NCBI RefSeq assembly: GCF_020685205.1
Contig: NZ_JAJERB010000002.1
Coordinates: 620,001-684,000 of the forward strand
Origin: Hymenobacter translucens
GTDB taxonomy: Bacteria; Bacteroidota; Bacteroidia; Cytophagales; Hymenobacteraceae
Reading direction: 5' to 3'
Length of the DNA stretch: 64,000 nucleotides
Position numbers and translations under genes: made by a program. Below are positions 43,573 through 51,048 of the stretch, one piece after another; position 1 is the stretch's first letter; each line of letters starts with the position of its first letter. The notes under the pieces were generated by a model. The model had not been told where the DNA came from and searched no databases. It saw nothing but the letters and a program-made list of their open reading frames with translations.

Positions 43573-43637
43573 TGTAAAGAAGGGTTAGCAACCCTTTACT
43601 TTACATTTCGCGTATACTGTAAAAAATGTAAAGTAAA
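43573..43637 (+). promoter_or_regulatory. Operator region of the XRE regulator
   Basis: A perfect 12-bp inverted repeat, TTTACTTTACAT (43595-43606) with ATGTAAAGTAAA (43626-43637), and a small hairpin AAGGGTT-AGC-AACCCTT (43580-43596). The word GTAAAG/GTAAAA occurs three times in direct order. The region is strikingly AT-rich in GC-rich DNA and ends 14 bases before the regulator's start, which suggests autoregulation. Confidence 0.65.
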
Positions 43638-43651
43638 CATAGGGCCCCAGT

Positions 43652-44191
43652 ATGAGCAAAGACCAAAAAGCAGCATATAGCGGGCTGTTGCCCCGGGTTC
43701 GGGCATGGTTTGGGATGAGTCAGGCGGACCTAGGACGGTACCTGGGGCTCAGCAAAAGCATGGTGTCGCAGGTTGAGCGGGGCGTCTGTGCACTTCCGCT
43801 CAGCAAAGCCCTGCCCCAGGCGGCCTTCACCCTGGCTTTACAGTCTGCGCCGGCTGAGCCGGTAGCAGAGGCGCTGGACGCAGCCGCGTTACGTCGGCAG
43901 CAGCAGCTTTGTGAAGACCGGGCCGGGCAGGTGGCGCTGGAAGCGGGCCGCCTGGCTGAGCGGGCGGCCTGGGCCCGGCGCCGCCTGGCAGCCCTGCCCA
44001 CGCTGACTGCCGTGCTGGCTCCTGCCGGGGGCAGCCTTCCCGCCTGGCTAACCGATTTTACCGAGGAAGCCCGCACCGAGCTGGTCCGTAGTGGCAGCAC
44101 GGCCCAGGCGCTGCTGCAGGTGCGGCAAGCGGCGCTGCTGGCAGAAGCAGCCGCAATCAGTCAGCTGCTGAATCCGAAACCAGCCCAGTAG
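43652..44191 (+). CDS. XRE-type helix-turn-helix protein
   Basis: A 179-residue protein. The helix-turn-helix is at about residues 20-44: FGMSQADLGRYLGLSKSMVS QVERG. The remaining 135 residues are Ala/Leu/Arg/Glu-rich helix, probably a coiled coil for dimerisation (RAGQVALEAGRLAERAAWAR). I know no partner or ligand. A palindromic AT-rich region immediately upstream is its likely binding site. No toxin gene adjoins it; recX is the next gene. Confidence 0.75.
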   Translation: MSKDQKAAYSGLLPRVRAWFGMSQADLGRYLGLSKSMVSQVERGVCALPLSKALPQAAFTLALQSAPAEPVAEALDAAALRRQQQLCEDRAGQVALEAGRLAERAAWARRRLAALPTLTAVLAPAGGSLPAWLTDFTEEARTELVRSGSTAQALLQVRQAALLAEAAAISQLLNPKPAQ

Positions 44192-44345
44192 CGGCAAAGG
44201 TGCTTCCAGGCCGGTAGCGCAGCGCAGAAGACCAGGACAAAGTCGGCTTACGTGCAACCTGCCGCCGGCTCCGGCTGTTGAACTGGAATTGCCCGCCGTG
44301 TTCCGTCAGTCCCGGCCGCCGGGCCGACTCACTTAGCTTGCCCCG

Positions 44346-44861
44346 ATGAATCAGCCCAATAAGAAGTTTTACACGCCCGGCGAAGCCCTGCAGAAGATTG
44401 CCGCCTACTGCGCCTACCAGGAGCGGACGCATAACGAAGTGCGTGACAAGCTGTTCAGCTACGGCCTCAACGGCGAGGAAACCGACGACATCATCATCCG
44501 GCTAAGCCAGGAAAAGATTCTGGATGAGGAGCGCTACGCCAAGAGCTTCGTGCGGGGCCGGCACCGCATCAAGAAGTGGGGCCGCCGCCGGCTGATGCAG
44601 GAGCTTAAGCAGAAAGGGTTGTCGGACTACTGTATCAAGTCGGGCCTCAAGGAAATCGACGGCGACGAGTACTACGCCAACCTGGTGGGGCTGCTGGAAA
44701 AGAAGAATGCCCTGGAGAAAGAGTCGCACCCGGTGAAGCGCCGCCAGAAGCTGCAGCTTTTTCTCACCGCCAAAGGCTACGAGCAGGACCTCATCAAAAT
44801 TGCCCTCGACGACTTGGGCAAGGACCCCGGAGAGCCCGCCGCCGGCCGCCGCTACGCCTAG
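44346..44861 (+). CDS. recX: RecX family regulatory protein
   Basis: A 171-residue protein that in other bacteria binds and modulates RecA filaments. It has three-helix repeats: ALQKIAAYCAYQERTHNEVR DKL, then IIIRLSQEKILDEERYAKSF VRGRHRIKKWGRRRLMQEL, then the more variable third repeat. Length is normal. recA is not in the window. The preceding TAGCTTGC at about 44333-44340 resembles a -7 box, which would give a very short leader. Confidence 0.9.
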   Translation: MNQPNKKFYTPGEALQKIAAYCAYQERTHNEVRDKLFSYGLNGEETDDIIIRLSQEKILDEERYAKSFVRGRHRIKKWGRRRLMQELKQKGLSDYCIKSGLKEIDGDEYYANLVGLLEKKNALEKESHPVKRRQKLQLFLTAKGYEQDLIKIALDDLGKDPGEPAAGRRYA

Positions 44862-44923
44862 CGGGAAATTTTAAGTGGGCCAAAGGGGCTACGCCGCCAT
44901 TGGCTGCAAAGAAAACGAGTAGC

Positions 44924-45550
44924 CTAGCGCCGGGGTGGAGCCTGCGGTGACGTGAGCTGGTGGGTGAGCACCACGCGGCGGCCGGTGATGGTCTGAAGCA
45001 GGGGACGCAGAATCTGCTCGGCGTTCTGCTGGGTCTGGGCCAGGATGCCCGATTGCAGGGCGGCCCGGCGCACGTTTTTTTCAGCGTAGCGGTAGCCTTC
45101 GTCCACCAGTTCGGCATCCTGAAAAAACGAGTTCTGGGTGCTGTATACCTTGCTCTGGCTGTGGTCAATCTGCCAGCTGCACAGCTCGGGCGCCGGCAGC
45201 GCCACCCGCACGACCGAGTCGCCCTCAAATACGACGTCCTGGGCCCGCACCTTGCGCAGGTCGAGGCAGCCAATGGCGTCGCCGGCCACGATGAGGGCCA
45301 CTTTCGCGTCGGGCAGCATCCGGTAGGTGCTTTTACGGTATTCCACCACGTCCTTGAACCGGTACCGCACCAGCTCCAGGCGGCCCAGGGCCTCAATCTT
45401 GGTCAGCACCGTGTTGTGGGTGACCATTACCCGCGGCTCGGCATTCAGCGGGTTCTCAAACAGTGCCGGCTGCACCTTGCGCCACAGAAACCAGCCCAGC
45501 CCAACCAGGAACAGCAGTGGCAGCAGACGACGAAGCAGGCGGAACAGCAT
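44924..45550 (-). CDS. DUF4230 domain protein, membrane-anchored
   Basis: A 208-residue protein with one N-terminal membrane helix (LLPLLFLVGLGWFLWRKV). The rest is the DUF4230 domain: NTVLTKIEALGRLELVRYRF, LIVAGDAIGCLDLRKVRAQD and VVRVALPAPELCSWQIDHSQ. It probably faces the periplasm. The function of the family is unknown. It converges with recX, with 62 bases between them. Confidence 0.85.
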   Translation of the reverse strand: MLFRLLRRLLPLLFLVGLGWFLWRKVQPALFENPLNAEPRVMVTHNTVLTKIEALGRLELVRYRFKDVVEYRKSTYRMLPDAKVALIVAGDAIGCLDLRKVRAQDVVFEGDSVVRVALPAPELCSWQIDHSQSKVYSTQNSFFQDAELVDEGYRYAEKNVRRAALQSGILAQTQQNAEQILRPLLQTITGRRVVLTHQLTSPQAPPRR

Positions 45551-45650
45551 AGGCGCGAAAAATGGGGAAAATGGAGCTGGTAACTCAAACCGCCCTCTTT
45601 AGCGAACTATTCAACCAAGCAGGTAAAAGCGAACGGCTATCAGCTAAAAG

Positions 45651-46598
45651 CTAGTCGCTGACTTTCGGCCACCAAGAGCTGCGGTGGCTGAAGCGCTGCC
45701 GGAACCCGGCCCAGCCCTGCAAGCCCCCCGAATGCACGACGGCCACCGAGCTGCCCAAAGGAAAGAAGTTCTGGTTTAGCAATGTCAATACGCCAAACAG
45801 GAGCTTGCCGGTGTAAACCGGGTCGAGCAGCACCCCGTGGCGCTGCTCAAAGGCCTCAATAAACGTCATCAGCTCAGCTGAATACTTCGCGTAGCCGCCC
45901 AAGTGAAAACCGGTCTGCCAGCTGAAATTGGTATAGGCCCGCCCGGTAGCTTGCCGGGTCAGGGCATCCACTTCGGCCTGCAGAAACTCCCCGCCCGTCA
46001 GCACCGGGAAGCCGACCGCCTGCTCGGTGCCCGACAAGCCGGTAACCAAGCCGGCCAGGGTGCCACCCGTGCCGCAGGCCACGCAGAGAAAGTCGAATGA
46101 GGTCTGGGCGCGCAGCTCAGCGGCCAGCTCGGCACAGCCCGGTAAAGCCAGGGCGTTGGTGCCGCCTTCGGGCAGCACGTAAGCCGGCCCAAGCTGCCGC
46201 AGCAGCCCGGCCACAAACTCCGGTTCCTGCTTTCGGCGGTATGCGTCCCGGCTCAGAAAGTGCAACGCCATGCCATCGGCCCGGGCCTGCGTCAAGGTAG
46301 GGTTGAGTGCTGCCGCAGGTTCGCCCCGCACCAGCCCGATGGTCTGAAAGCCATGGAGCCGGCCGGCCGCGGCTACGGCAGCGAGGTGGTTGGAATACGC
46401 CCCGCCGAACGTGAGCAGCGTGGTGTGGCCCTGCCGGTGGGCTTCCGCCAAGTTGTAGCGCAGCTTGCGCCACTTGTTGCCGGGCAGCTCGGGATGCGTC
46501 AGGTCGTCGCGGACGAGCAGCAGCCGGATGCCGTTCCGGGCCGCGGCCGGTTCAGCCAGCTCCTGCACGAGCAGCGGGGCGGGGGAGAGGACGGTCAC
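45651..46598 (-). CDS. PLP-dependent ACC deaminase / D-cysteine desulfhydrase family enzyme
   Basis: A 315-residue enzyme of the tryptophan-synthase-beta fold. The PLP-binding lysine is in HPELPGNKWRKLRYNL, with TFGGAYSNHLAAVAAAGRLH and the phosphate-binding loop CGTGGTLAGLVTG. It splits small amino acids such as 1-aminocyclopropane-1-carboxylate or D-cysteine; the two activities cannot be separated by sequence reading. It is last of three minus-strand genes with gaps of 12 and 9 bases. Its stop lies within AGCTAAAAGCTAG, possibly a single repeat arm. Confidence 0.9.
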   Translation of the reverse strand: MTVLSPAPLLVQELAEPAAARNGIRLLLVRDDLTHPELPGNKWRKLRYNLAEAHRQGHTTLLTFGGAYSNHLAAVAAAGRLHGFQTIGLVRGEPAAALNPTLTQARADGMALHFLSRDAYRRKQEPEFVAGLLRQLGPAYVLPEGGTNALALPGCAELAAELRAQTSFDFLCVACGTGGTLAGLVTGLSGTEQAVGFPVLTGGEFLQAEVDALTRQATGRAYTNFSWQTGFHLGGYAKYSAELMTFIEAFEQRHGVLLDPVYTGKLLFGVLTLLNQNFFPLGSSVAVVHSGGLQGWAGFRQRFSHRSSWWPKVSD

Positions 46599-46607
46599 GG
46601 CGTAGGC

Positions 46608-47138
46608 CTAGCTGAAGTGCTGCCGGAGCAGCTCCAGGCCCTGGGGCCATTCTCCGTGCCCCGAGGCCGTGTTGATATGGCCCGCTTCGCCCACAACTTC
46701 GAGCGTGCTGCCCCAGCCTTCCGCAAACAAACGGGCCCGCTCCAGGGAAACCCACGGGTCGTCGGTGCTGGCGACGACTACGCTTGGAAAAGGCAGGGGC
46801 GCCAGCGGAATCGGGGTAAAGCCGGTTGACGGAAACGTATAGGGCGGTGCTTCCACGTCGCTCGGGGCCACCAGCAGGGCTCCCTTGATTTGGCGGCCGT
46901 ACTGCCGGGCCCAGTACGCCACGGCCGTGCAGCCCAGGCTATGGGCAATCAGAACCACCTCCGCCGGGTCGGTACCGGCCAGGGCGTCATCGATGGTTGA
47001 AATCCAGTCGGCGCACACCGGGGCATCCCACTCCTGCTGCCCGATCCGGACAGCGCTGGGCAATTCCCGCTCGAAATGCGTCTGCCAGTGCTCCGGACCA
47101 GAGTTACCCAGGCCCGGCACGATGAAGTAGCGCGTCAT
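46608..47138 (-). CDS. RBBP9/YdeN family alpha/beta hydrolase
   Basis: A 176-residue small serine hydrolase. It begins with the family's YFIVPGLGNSGPEHWQTHFE. The nucleophile is in LIAHSLGCTAV, the aspartate in STDDPWVSLERA and the histidine in GHINTASGHGEWPQG. The natural substrate is unknown. It sits between the YfhO-like gene (12 bases) and the deaminase gene (9 bases), so all three are probably co-transcribed. Confidence 0.92.
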   Translation of the reverse strand: MTRYFIVPGLGNSGPEHWQTHFERELPSAVRIGQQEWDAPVCADWISTIDDALAGTDPAEVVLIAHSLGCTAVAYWARQYGRQIKGALLVAPSDVEAPPYTFPSTGFTPIPLAPLPFPSVVVASTDDPWVSLERARLFAEGWGSTLEVVGEAGHINTASGHGEWPQGLELLRQHFS

Positions 47139-47150
47139 GCCCGTGAAGGA

Positions 47151-49718
47151 TTAAGCCGCCAGGGGCAGCTCTTCGGCGGCAGGGCCCGGCTCGTTGCGGC
47201 GCCGGAACGTGTAGTACAGCGCGCCGAGCACCAGCAGAATCACCAGAACCGACGAAATCATCGATACGGTGTTGCCGATGGCGTAGGACTTGGGCTCGAA
47301 CTTGAAAACCAGCTCGTGCTGACCGGCCGGCATGGGCATGGCCCGCAGCACGTAGTTGGCCCGGATATAGGGCACCGGCTTGCCGTCGAGGTAGGCATTC
47401 CAGCCGTCCTTGTAGTAGATTTCCGAGAAAACCGCGAAGCCATCCTGCACTGCGTTGGCCTGGTAGCGCAGCTCGTCGGGCGAGTAGGCCATCAGCCGGA
47501 TCGTGGAGCCCGTGCTGTTGTAGGTGGTTTTGCTGATGGGGAACTTGCTTACATCCACCACGGCCTGGGTGCCGGCGTTGAAGTTGGTGAGGGCCGCAAT
47601 TTCCTGATCAGGGCTCTGCACCTTCTGCACCTCGTTTACAAACCAGGCGTTGCCCAGGGCGCCGGGGTTGCGCTGCGCGGGCTGCTTGGGGTCGCCGGTG
47701 ATGATGTAGCGGGTGTTGAGCATGTTCAGCACCTGGATGTTGTTCTGCGAAATCTGACGCTCGATCAGATCCTGGTAGCGGCGCAGCTTGGCCCCGTGGT
47801 AGCCCCCGATGCTTTTGTGGAAGTAGGACGTCTGGGCCTCGTTGAATGGGTTCTGCGTGTTCAGGACCCGGAAGCTCAGGGTCTTGTCCTGCAGGATGTG
47901 AGCGTCGGCCTCGGTGGGCACAAACTGCTCGGCTACGGTCTCGCGCTGGAAGTTGTCTGCATTGAGGTAGCGCTTGTCCACCGCCCACAGGTCGATGAGC
48001 GTGAGCAGGCCAACCAGGGCCGCCGTGGTGGTGGCGGTGATTTTACGCACGAAGAAGGCGTACAGCAAGCCGCCGGTGGCCAGCACGAACAGCAAAGAGC
48101 GCAGCACGTCGGTCCGCATCAGGCTCGCGCGGTCCTCGCGCAGGGCGTCGACCGGGAAGCCCTGCTGCTGCATGCTGGCATCGACAGGCGAAGAGAAGTC
48201 GGCACCCATGCCGAACAGCAACGCCAGGATGCACAGGCCGGCCGTGATGCCGACGGCGTACAGCAGGTTGCGCTTCAGGCCGGCGGTTTCGGGCGTGGCA
48301 ACCGGCTGGCTGGTAATAGCGGCCAGCTTGGGATGAGTTGAGCCGGCCGCGGCGGGCGTCAGGGGGGCCGGAGCAGTGCGCAGCACCCGGGCCAGGGCCA
48401 GCACGGCCAGCAGCGGCATAGCCAGCTGGGCAATAACCAGGGCCATGCTTACCGAGCGGAACTTGTTGTAGCCCGGGAAGAAGTCGAACATCAGGTTGTT
48501 GAACGTCTCGAAGTTCTTGCCCCAGGCCAGCAAAATGGAGAAGATAGTAGCCACCAGCAGCCAGGTGCGGGTGCGGCGGTCAGCCACAAACAAACCCAGC
48601 ACGAACAGAAAGAATACCACGGCACCGACGTACACCGGCCCGCTCGTCACGGGCTGAGCGCCCCAGTACAGCGGCAGCTGCTTGATGTACTCGCCGAGCT
48701 GCATGGGCGGCACGCCGAGCTGGCTGAGCGCTTTCGCGGTGGCCGAGCTTTCGCTCAGGCTGCCCTGGCTCGCGCCGCCGTAGAAGTTGGGAATAAGCAA
48801 AGTGACGGTTTCGCCCACGCCGTAGCTCCAGCCAAAGGCATACTCGCGGTCAAGGCCGCTGCCGGCTTCTTCACCCGCTGCCGCGGGGGCGCCGGGGGCG
48901 GCGGGCGACGGGGTCGTCAGCTCCGAGCGGCCCCGGATCGAGTATTTGCCGTACTCAAGCGTGGTGTAGAGGCGGCCAAAGCTTACGCCCACGGCCAGCA
49001 GACCGGCTACCAGCAGCAGCGCCGTGCGGGAAAAGAAGTCAGGCAGGCGCTTGGCGCGCACGGCGCCGACCAGCTCCACGATGCCGAAGATGACCAGCAT
49101 CAGCAGCAGGTAGTAGGTTATCTGCAAGTGGTTGGCACGCAGGTTCATCGTCAGGCCCAGCGCAAACAGCGCCATGCCAAGCCATTTGTTACGCCGGAAC
49201 GTGACCAGCACGCCCGCCAGCACCAGCGGCGCCCAGGCCAGCGCCAGGGACTTGGTGTTGTGGCCCGCGGCCAGAATAATCAGGTTGTAGCTCGTGAAGC
49301 CCAGCGCAATGGCGCCCACTGCGGCTACGATTGGCCGCAGGCCCAGGGCTACGAACAGCAGGTAGCCGCAGAGCAGCGCCAGAAACAGGTTGGCCACTAC
49401 CGCCGGCAGCCCCAGCGTGAAGATCTTCTGAATGTAGATCGACAGGTCACCGGGAAAGTGCGTGCTGATCAGGTAGGTGGGCATCCCGCTGAACATCGAG
49501 TTGGTCCAGAGGGCCTCTTTGCCAAACTGCGCCCGGTACGCCTGGGCTTCGTGGGCCCCGCCGTTGAACTGCACGATGTCGTGCTGGGCCAGGGTTTTGC
49601 CCTCCATCACGATGGGGGAGAAGTATACCACGGCCAGAACCAGGAAGAAGAGAACGGCCAGCAGGTGGGGCAGCACCCGCCGCCACTGCGGGGTACCAGC
49701 GGAAGAAACGGTAGTCAT
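47151..49718 (-). CDS. YfhO family membrane protein
   Basis: An 855-residue protein with about twelve to fourteen membrane helices and a large periplasmic part. Start 49718 gives MTTVSSAGTPQWRRVLPHLL. Landmarks are SPIVMEGKTLAQHDIVQFNG, YNLIILAAGHNTKSLALAWA and, near the end, EIYYKDGWNAYLDGKPVPYI. YfhO proteins are GT-C-like and linked to glycosylation of lipoteichoic or envelope polymers in Firmicutes; the acceptor here is unknown. It is first gene of a three-gene transcript. Confidence 0.9.
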   Translation of the reverse strand: MTTVSSAGTPQWRRVLPHLLAVLFFLVLAVVYFSPIVMEGKTLAQHDIVQFNGGAHEAQAYRAQFGKEALWTNSMFSGMPTYLISTHFPGDLSIYIQKIFTLGLPAVVANLFLALLCGYLLFVALGLRPIVAAVGAIALGFTSYNLIILAAGHNTKSLALAWAPLVLAGVLVTFRRNKWLGMALFALGLTMNLRANHLQITYYLLLMLVIFGIVELVGAVRAKRLPDFFSRTALLLVAGLLAVGVSFGRLYTTLEYGKYSIRGRSELTTPSPAAPGAPAAAGEEAGSGLDREYAFGWSYGVGETVTLLIPNFYGGASQGSLSESSATAKALSQLGVPPMQLGEYIKQLPLYWGAQPVTSGPVYVGAVVFFLFVLGLFVADRRTRTWLLVATIFSILLAWGKNFETFNNLMFDFFPGYNKFRSVSMALVIAQLAMPLLAVLALARVLRTAPAPLTPAAAGSTHPKLAAITSQPVATPETAGLKRNLLYAVGITAGLCILALLFGMGADFSSPVDASMQQQGFPVDALREDRASLMRTDVLRSLLFVLATGGLLYAFFVRKITATTTAALVGLLTLIDLWAVDKRYLNADNFQRETVAEQFVPTEADAHILQDKTLSFRVLNTQNPFNEAQTSYFHKSIGGYHGAKLRRYQDLIERQISQNNIQVLNMLNTRYIITGDPKQPAQRNPGALGNAWFVNEVQKVQSPDQEIAALTNFNAGTQAVVDVSKFPISKTTYNSTGSTIRLMAYSPDELRYQANAVQDGFAVFSEIYYKDGWNAYLDGKPVPYIRANYVLRAMPMPAGQHELVFKFEPKSYAIGNTVSMISSVLVILLVLGALYYTFRRRNEPGPAAEELPLAA

Positions 49719-49830
49719 GAAGCAGAAAAAGAGCCTGAAATCAGCCAATCCGACCAAAGCACGGCTCAGCAGCCCGAAGGTAGGTCGTTTATTTTATTTG
49801 AAATAGCCTACAAGGCCGACTTTCCCGGTT

Positions 49831-50772
49831 TTAGCTGCGGCCCCGCACCGGCAGCCACAGCAGCCGCCCGATGCGCAGGCTGAGCCGTCCCCAGGAGTCG
49901 GGAGCCGAATACAGCACGATGGACGCCAGAATCACGGCATAAGCCAGCAGCTCGGCCGGGGCCGCCTGCTCGCCGAAGTACAGGAACGCCAGCAGGAAGC
50001 TGGTCAGCGGGCTGGCGTAGAGCAGCACGCCCACCGTACCCGAGGGCAGCACGCCCAGGGCCGTCATGTTCAGAAACAGCGGCAGCACCGTGAAACCCAG
50101 GCTGAGCAGAACCATTACCAGCATAAAGTGCGAATCGGCAAAGCCGGCCGCCGGGTTCACCTCCAGCACCGAGGCCAGGGGAAAGATGATGGTAGCCGCT
50201 ACGGCCAGCTGCACGGTGAGCAGCACCAGGCTGTCGTAGCTTTTCAGCTGGCGCTGGGTGATCAGGTAAAAGCCCCAGGTAGTGGCGATGCCCAGGCCCA
50301 TCAGAAACGGGCGCAGGGCACCGGAGCCCAGCATCGCGCAGCCCAGCAGGCTTACCCCGATGGCCAGCCACTGAATCGGCTTAAGCTTCTCGCCCAGCAG
50401 GCTAAAGCCCAACAGCGTCGTAATAACCGGGCAGATCAGGTAGGCAAACGAGCCGGCCTGTACGCTCACGTGGTTCAGCACGTAGATAAACGCCAGCCAG
50501 TTGGTAGCCAGCAGCATCCCGCTGAGCACGGCGCTGCCGCCCACCCGCCGCCGCTCGGCGCGCGGGGCGGCCTGCCACTGCTGCCAGGTGCGCCGCACTT
50601 CGGCCCGGCGGCCGATTACGTGCAGCACAATCAGCAGAACCAGGGAAAGCAGAACCCGGAAAAACAGGATCTGCCCGCTGGGGTAGTCGCCCAGCAGGCG
50701 CAGGGGAATGGGGAAAAATCCGAAGATAAGCGACGACGTAAGGGCCGCCAGGTGGTAACGCGAAAGAGACAT
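49831..50772 (-). CDS. EamA/DMT family transporter
   Basis: A 313-residue transporter with ten helices in two EamA halves. The first half has LTSSLIFGFFPIPLRLLGDY and NWLAFIYVLNHVSVQAGSFA YLICPVITTLLG, a RarD-like arrangement. The second half has LSLGFTVLPLFLNMTALGVL and GTVGVLLYASPLTSFLLAF. The substrate is unknown. A perfect -7 box (TACTTTTG on the minus strand, 50812-50805) lies about 32 bases upstream of the start. Confidence 0.9.
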   Translation of the reverse strand: MSLSRYHLAALTSSLIFGFFPIPLRLLGDYPSGQILFFRVLLSLVLLIVLHVIGRRAEVRRTWQQWQAAPRAERRRVGGSAVLSGMLLATNWLAFIYVLNHVSVQAGSFAYLICPVITTLLGFSLLGEKLKPIQWLAIGVSLLGCAMLGSGALRPFLMGLGIATTWGFYLITQRQLKSYDSLVLLTVQLAVAATIIFPLASVLEVNPAAGFADSHFMLVMVLLSLGFTVLPLFLNMTALGVLPSGTVGVLLYASPLTSFLLAFLYFGEQAAPAELLAYAVILASIVLYSAPDSWGRLSLRIGRLLWLPVRGRS

Positions 50773-50899
50773 GTATAGGAAGGCAGTAACTCGGAAAAAG
50801 GCCGCAAAAGTACGGCTTTGCGCCGGATTTAGCAGCAGTCCAGCCAGAAGTAACCGCCACGGACCGGCTGCCGGTTCCCGGCCGGCCTCCCAAACCCGC

Positions 50900-50907
50900 T
50901 ACCTTTG
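50900..50907 (+). promoter_or_regulatory. -7 box for murF-alr
   Basis: TACCTTTG matches the Bacteroidota TAnnTTTG consensus exactly. No clear -33 element was found. It lies 141 bases before the start codon, with the repeat element (50911-51042) in between. Confidence 0.45.
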
Positions 50908-50910
50908 CCC

Positions 50911-51042
50911 TTGGTAGGGCTTAGGAGCTTAGGTCTTAGATGTTCTGACATCCTGGGTTTCCAACCTGTTATGGCAGAGCAGTTCTAACGGCTCAGATCT
51001 GGAATCTCACGTCTAAGACCTACGCCCCTACGTCCTAAGACC
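50911..51042. repeat. Inverted repeat element in the murF-alr leader
   Basis: Arms 50911-50942 and 51010-51041 match at 24 of 32 positions when inverted, made of CTTAGGTCTTAGA-like words, with a 67-base centre. It fills the gap from just after the -7 box to six bases before the ATG. It would form a large stem-loop in the mRNA leader. Confidence 0.75.
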
Positions 51043-51048
51043 TGGCTT

